Origin: Bacillota bacterium
GTDB lineage: Bacteria; Bacillota; DTU065
Reading direction: 5' to 3'
DNA length: 10,404 nucleotides
NCBI GenBank assembly: GCA_012842235.1
Contig: DUTE01000346.1
Span: 1-10,404, forward strand
The number at the start of each line of letters is the position of its first letter. The stretch's first letter is position 1. A model generated the notes under the pieces. The model did not search any database. It was given only the letters and a program-made list of their open reading frames with translations, and had not been told where the DNA came from. The position numbers were made by a program, and so were the translations under genes. Of the stretch, positions 7,696 through 10,404 are shown in pieces.

Positions 7696-7710
7696 ACTAC
7701 TAATAGTAGT
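7696..7710. promoter_or_regulatory. ACTACTA-A-TAGTAGT palindrome upstream of the response regulator
   Basis: Perfect 7-base arms flank one central A, 44 bases before the regulator start codon. An adjacent weaker pair, TGTATC (7710-7715) and GATACA (7727-7732), follows. The position suits an operator or a leader hairpin. No clear -35/-10 pair for the regulator gene could be fixed around it. Confidence 0.4.
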
Positions 7711-7734
7711 GTATCTTAAATGTTATGATACATT

Positions 7735-7773
7735 TAGAGGCGGAGTTTTTGCCTCTTTGCCTCTCCGCCTCTA
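7735..7773 (-). repeat. GC-rich hairpin with three 8-base-spaced GCCTCT repeats
   Basis: TAGAGGCGGAG (7735-7745) pairs perfectly with CTCCGCCTCTA (7763-7773) around 17 bases. Read on the plus strand, GCCTCT occurs at 7751, 7759 and 7767, an exact 8-base period, so the AGAGGC arm could pair with any of the three. It stands between the secreted-protein gene and the regulator gene. Neither strand has a T-run after it, so it is more likely a processing, stabilising or attenuating hairpin than a classic terminator. Confidence 0.5.
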
Positions 7774-7802
7774 TGTTTGTAAATGTAACTTAAAAGTCTT
7801 TA

Positions 7803-8249
7803 TTAAAAGCGTCTTCCTCTCATACCATAACCTCTGTGATTGACATTATTTGCTCCACAGCAAAGGCCACGTCTACCTGTAGATGAAAGATTTCTCCAGT
7901 TGTTTTTCATGTGTTCTTCCATAATAACTAAGCGAGCATCTTTTTCTTTTTGAGAGATAAGACCTTCACTAATTAAGCTATCAAGCTCACTAGCTCTGTC
8001 TTGGAGAATTTCTGCTCGTAATTCATCCTCATTAATGTTTTTTTCTTGTAATAATGCAGAGAGAGTTTTTCCTGAGTCTCTCCACTGGTAGAACTCTTCT
8101 GGAGAAATGCCTTTTGCTACTAAATAATCAACTACGCGTAAATTATCTACATCTGATGGACGACTCTGCAGGGGACTTCCAAAACGCGCAAATGCACTAA
8201 TTGTCAACACCAATACTAACACTATGCCTAATACCCATGTTCTTTTCAT
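7803..8249 (-). CDS. Small secreted helical protein with Cys-Cys/His tail
   Basis: This is a 148-residue protein I cannot assign to a named family. A signal peptide is clear: MKRTW, a hydrophobic core (about 6-18) and a likely cleavage after AFA (19-21). The mature part is charged and helical. A segment PEEFYQWRDSGKTLSALLQEKNI (50-72) is followed by ELDSLISEGLISQKEKDARLVIMEEHM (88-114), which resembles the repeat-like helices of exported DUF2680/YckD-type proteins. The tail is rich in Gly and Arg and holds Cys130-Cys131, His138 and Met143, possible metal or redox groups. ATG 8249 has AAGGAGG (8257-8263) 7 bases upstream. It precedes a two-component system in the same direction, as CpxP, Spy and ZraP are linked to theirs. 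A role as accessory sensor or envelope chaperone is inferred only. Confidence 0.75.
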   Translation of the reverse strand: MKRTWVLGIVLVLVLTISAFARFGSPLQSRPSDVDNLRVVDYLVAKGISPEEFYQWRDSGKTLSALLQEKNINEDELRAEILQDRASELDSLISEGLISQKEKDARLVIMEEHMKNNWRNLSSTGRRGLCCGANNVNHRGYGMRGRRF

Positions 8250-8263
8250 CTGAAAACCTCCTT

Positions 8264-8541
8264 AAATAATCAGTGTCTTTAGTCTTTGGAGCTCATGAGT
8301 TTTCAACCCGTGAACTTGTAATTTACAGTATTAGTGTATTAGATGATTATTAAGGCAGTTTCAGAGAGATCTCAAGAATTTGTCAAGATGAAAGAACAAG
8401 AAGTAGTTGTTATTCTGACCGATATTTTGTGTGGTATTATTGAAAATAAGTCTTACTGAAGTTGTCTGGAGTTAAGTAAACTAGAAAGTAGGGTGAGTGT
8501 TAAGTAAGTTTGGTTATACACTAAGCTTGCTAATAGTTAAA
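8264..8541. other. Divergent intergenic region between secreted protein and methyltransferase
   Basis: This is the gap between oppositely directed genes, so it should hold promoters for both. For the plus strand, an extended -10 is visible (separate entry). For the minus strand only weak pairs were found, such as TTGAAA and TAAAGA with a 19-base gap. No RNA gene or long repeat was seen. Confidence 0.45.
8432..8440 (+). promoter_or_regulatory. Extended -10 promoter candidate for the methyltransferase gene
   Basis: TGGTATTAT (8432-8440) fits the extended -10 form TGnTATAAT with one change. No good -35 lies 16-18 bases upstream, which is common for extended -10 promoters. The leader to ATG 8542 would be about 95 bases. 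Confidence 0.4.
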
Positions 8542-9138
8542 ATGAGTGATCATTATTATTCTAAGAAACCTGAAAGCCAAAGTAATCCCAATATTCTGGA
8601 GATGGAGATCCTTGGACAAACTTTCAAGATCGTCTCCGATAGTGGTGTGTTTTCTAAAAAAAGCCTTGACAAAGGTACAGAGACACTAATTAAAGCTATG
8701 CCGATTTTACCTACTGATAGAGTCTTAGATTGGGGCTGTGGTTATGGGATTATTGGGCTTGTAGCGGCTACATTAGGCAAAGAGGTAGAGATGATCGATA
8801 TCAATGAAAGAGCTATAAAACTTGCAAACGAAAATATTCGTGTTAATAAGATAAAGAATGCATGTGCCTATCAGAGCGATGGTTTTCAACAAGTTAAAAG
8901 CACTTTTGATATTATTGTGTCTAATCCTCCGTTTCGTGCTGGTAAAAAAGTTGTTCATGGCCTTGTGGAAGAAGCCCCTTTATACCTTGTACCTAATGGT
9001 AGATTATGTATTGTTGTTCAAAGAAAACAAGGAGCAGAGAGCCTTGCCAAGAAGATGAATGAGGTCTTTGGCAATATAGAAACTTTAGATCGCTCTGGTG
9101 GTTATCGGGTACTTCTTTCTCAAAAATTAACTAATTAG
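8542..9138 (+). CDS. ybxB: Class I SAM-dependent methyltransferase, YbxB/RsmC-like
   Basis: This 198-residue protein matches the Bacillus YbxB type throughout. It starts MSDHYYSKKPES, then has SDSGVFSKKSLDKGTETL (32-49), the SAM-binding loop VLDWGCGYGIIG (61-72), acidic Asp86 after motif II (MIDINERA) and the catalytic motif SNPPFRAGKKVVH (127-139). NPPF-type enzymes of this group methylate exocyclic amino groups; RsmC makes m2G1207 in 16S rRNA, and the YbxB target is presumed to be rRNA. ATG 8542 is chosen because family members begin M-S-x-H-Y-Y. It has no clear ribosome site, and an upstream in-frame GTG at 8497 has only GGGTGA too close to it, so the start is not settled. In Bacillus ybxB lies near rplL-rpoB; here it precedes a sporulation amidase instead. 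Confidence 0.88.
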   Translation: MSDHYYSKKPESQSNPNILEMEILGQTFKIVSDSGVFSKKSLDKGTETLIKAMPILPTDRVLDWGCGYGIIGLVAATLGKEVEMIDINERAIKLANENIRVNKIKNACAYQSDGFQQVKSTFDIIVSNPPFRAGKKVVHGLVEEAPLYLVPNGRLCIVVQRKQGAESLAKKMNEVFGNIETLDRSGGYRVLLSQKLTN

Positions 9139-9145
9139 TCCTAGA

Positions 9146-9185
9146 AAAAGCCCCCTTTGGCATATTAATTGGCGGAGGGGGTTTT
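9146..9185 (+). terminator. Terminator-like hairpin containing the amidase ribosome site
   Basis: CCCCCTTTG (9151-9159) pairs with CGGAGGGGG (9173-9181), two G-U pairs, around a 13-base loop. With G9150 bulged, AAAA (9146-9149) can pair with the four T residues (9182-9185). It looks like the terminator of the methyltransferase gene. Its 3' arm contains GGAGG (9174-9178), the only ribosome site of the amidase, whose ATG is the next base after the T-run. Confidence 0.7.
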
Positions 9186-10334
9186 ATGCGAAAAAAAAGA
9201 TCTCTACTCATAGGCATGGCTATTTTAATTGTTATACTAAGATACTTAGGATCTGAAATAGAGTTTGTAGCAAATCCTGTAAATAAAGCAGCTGGCAAAA
9301 TAGTCGTTATTGACCCTGGCCACGGAGGAATTGATCCAGGGTGTTCTAGTAAAAATGGTGTATTAGAGAAGCATTTAGTTTTGGAGATATCAAAAAAACT
9401 AGAAAAGAAACTAAATAGCTATGCTATATACACTATACTAACTAGAGAGATTGACACTGATCTAGCACCTGATGTAAAAGGACCTCTTATTAGAAGAAAA
9501 AGAGAAGATCTTAATAGAAGAGCTGCTTTGGTAAAAAAACATAATGCTGATATTTTCGTATCAATCCATGCCAATAGCTTTCCTGAGAGCAAATGGTCAG
9601 GTGCTCAGACCTTCTATCCTCCAGAATGTGGTCGCAGTAGGCTTTTGGCTGAAGCTATTCAAAATTCTTTAGTAACAAAGGTCGGACCTAATACAAGAAA
9701 GGCTAAGCCAGGTGATTTTCGTGTGTTACGAGAGAGCCAGGTGCCTAGTACAATGGTTGAAGTTGGCTTTTTGTCTAATCAAAAAGAAGCACAACTTCTA
9801 CAAGATCCTGCTTACCAAGATCGTTTAGTTGATGCAATTGCTAAAGGAATAGTTGATTTTTTTGAATCAGGTGGTGCCTCACAAGTTAGTGCAGAGAGAG
9901 TCCAGCCGGAAGTTTTTGTAGGACCAATTCTTAAAGAAGATGAAGTTTTGGTGTTTTTTGCATCTACGGAAGATAATGGTTTGCTTGACTACGAAAAGCG
10001 TACAGTCTCTAAAAGTGATCCCGAGTCGGTTTTAAGGTTGCTTCATTTAGGTCCTCAAAACCAAAGAACATTAAAGGCTTTACTTGAAACTAGTAGTTTA
10101 ACATATATTGGCAAAAACCAAAACAGGGTTTATGTCACCGTAGATTTTGGTGATACACAAATAACCGGACACCTAGAGGAACTAGCAGTATATTCAGTAG
10201 TAAACTCACTAACATCTCTTTCTGGGATTGAGGAAGTTGTTATGGAGGTAATTGGTTCAAGTGAAGAGTTTGATTGGAGTAAACCTTTAAGATTTAATTC
10301 TTTTTTGGTTAAAGGAAAAGCTGAAGAATATTAG
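9186..10334 (+). CDS. CwlD-type N-acetylmuramoyl-L-alanine amidase fused to a GerMN domain
   Basis: This 382-residue protein is anchored by an N-terminal membrane segment (about 7-21), so it acts outside the membrane. Residues 38-226 are a zinc amidase (Amidase_3): VVIDPGHGGIDPG with His46, Glu61, IFVSIHAN with His128, and catalytic Glu192 in MVEVGFLSN. All ligands are present. CwlD removes stem peptides from spore peptidoglycan so that muramic-delta-lactam can form. CwlD alone is about 240 residues; here a further part follows, in which residues 252-357 fit a GerMN domain: a VLVFFAS strand, LLHLGP, VYVTVDFG and a VMEVIG end. GerM acts in the sporulation channel and in germination. The fusion suggests an amidase brought to the forespore envelope. 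ATG 9186 follows GGAGG at 7 bases. The GerMN call is by pattern and slightly less sure than the amidase. Confidence 0.9.
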   Translation: MRKKRSLLIGMAILIVILRYLGSEIEFVANPVNKAAGKIVVIDPGHGGIDPGCSSKNGVLEKHLVLEISKKLEKKLNSYAIYTILTREIDTDLAPDVKGPLIRRKREDLNRRAALVKKHNADIFVSIHANSFPESKWSGAQTFYPPECGRSRLLAEAIQNSLVTKVGPNTRKAKPGDFRVLRESQVPSTMVEVGFLSNQKEAQLLQDPAYQDRLVDAIAKGIVDFFESGGASQVSAERVQPEVFVGPILKEDEVLVFFASTEDNGLLDYEKRTVSKSDPESVLRLLHLGPQNQRTLKALLETSSLTYIGKNQNRVYVTVDFGDTQITGHLEELAVYSVVNSLTSLSGIEEVVMEVIGSSEEFDWSKPLRFNSFLVKGKAEEY

Positions 10335-10364
10335 AACGTCTAGTTTCTAGGCGTTCTTTTTTTT
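10333..10364 (+). terminator. Intrinsic terminator of the amidase gene
   Basis: AGAACGTCTAG (10333-10343) pairs with CTAGGCGTTCT (10347-10357), one G-U pair, around TTT, and a run of eight T residues (10357-10364) follows. The stem begins inside the stop codon. The last 40 bases of the window after it show no feature. Confidence 0.93.
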
Positions 10365-10404
10365 GGGAAAAAGAGATCAAAATAATTCTGTTAAGCCAAT
10401 ATTC

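Noticed and set aside
1..10404. Prophage, CRISPR, toxin-antitoxin or defence island content
   Set aside because: No spacer-repeat arrays, transposases, phage genes or paired toxin-antitoxin genes were found; the genes are ordinary metabolic, regulatory and sporulation types.

Overview
The window is AT-rich DNA with strong Shine-Dalgarno sites (AAGGAGG-type), many U-rich intrinsic terminators, ATG/TTG starts and a sporulation-type cell-wall amidase. Together these suggest a low-GC, spore-forming, probably fermentative anaerobic Firmicute (Clostridia or a relative). The species cannot be named from the sequence alone. No rRNA, tRNA, CRISPR array or intact mobile element was seen.

Layout, left to right. 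Positions 1-1648 hold the 3' end of a TIM-barrel sugar isomerase/epimerase, then a Gfo/Idh/MocA-family NAD(P)-dependent sugar or polyol oxidoreductase with a strong terminator. These two probably act in one carbohydrate pathway whose substrate cannot be read here. Positions 1649-4627 hold a monocistronic adhE (bifunctional acetaldehyde/alcohol dehydrogenase) with its own promoter, a near-consensus Rex (NADH/NAD+ sensor) operator and a terminator. It is the ethanol-forming redox outlet of the cell.

Positions 4628-5159 are a long AT-rich spacer with an imperfect stem-loop ending in a T-run and an unconvincing minus-strand ORF. Next come a clear promoter and a small membrane protein with a bacterial PH-like domain (YyaB/DUF1200 type), translated from a TTG start. 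On the minus strand, 8249 down to 5626, lies a three-gene block: a small secreted helical protein with a Cys-Cys/His-bearing tail, then an OmpR-type response regulator and its sensor histidine kinase, which overlap by 4 bases. The arrangement resembles envelope-stress or metal-stress systems that pair a two-component system with a small exported protein.

On the plus strand again, a YbxB/RsmC-like methyltransferase is followed at once by a membrane-anchored CwlD-type N-acetylmuramoyl-L-alanine amidase fused to a C-terminal GerMN domain. The terminator-like hairpin between them contains the ribosome binding site of the amidase. A textbook terminator closes the unit.

Most genes belong to known families. 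The points most worth a second look are the CwlD-GerMN fusion, the RBS inside a terminator hairpin, the putative metal-linked secreted-protein/two-component module with its repeat-bearing intergenic hairpin, and the Rex site on adhE.
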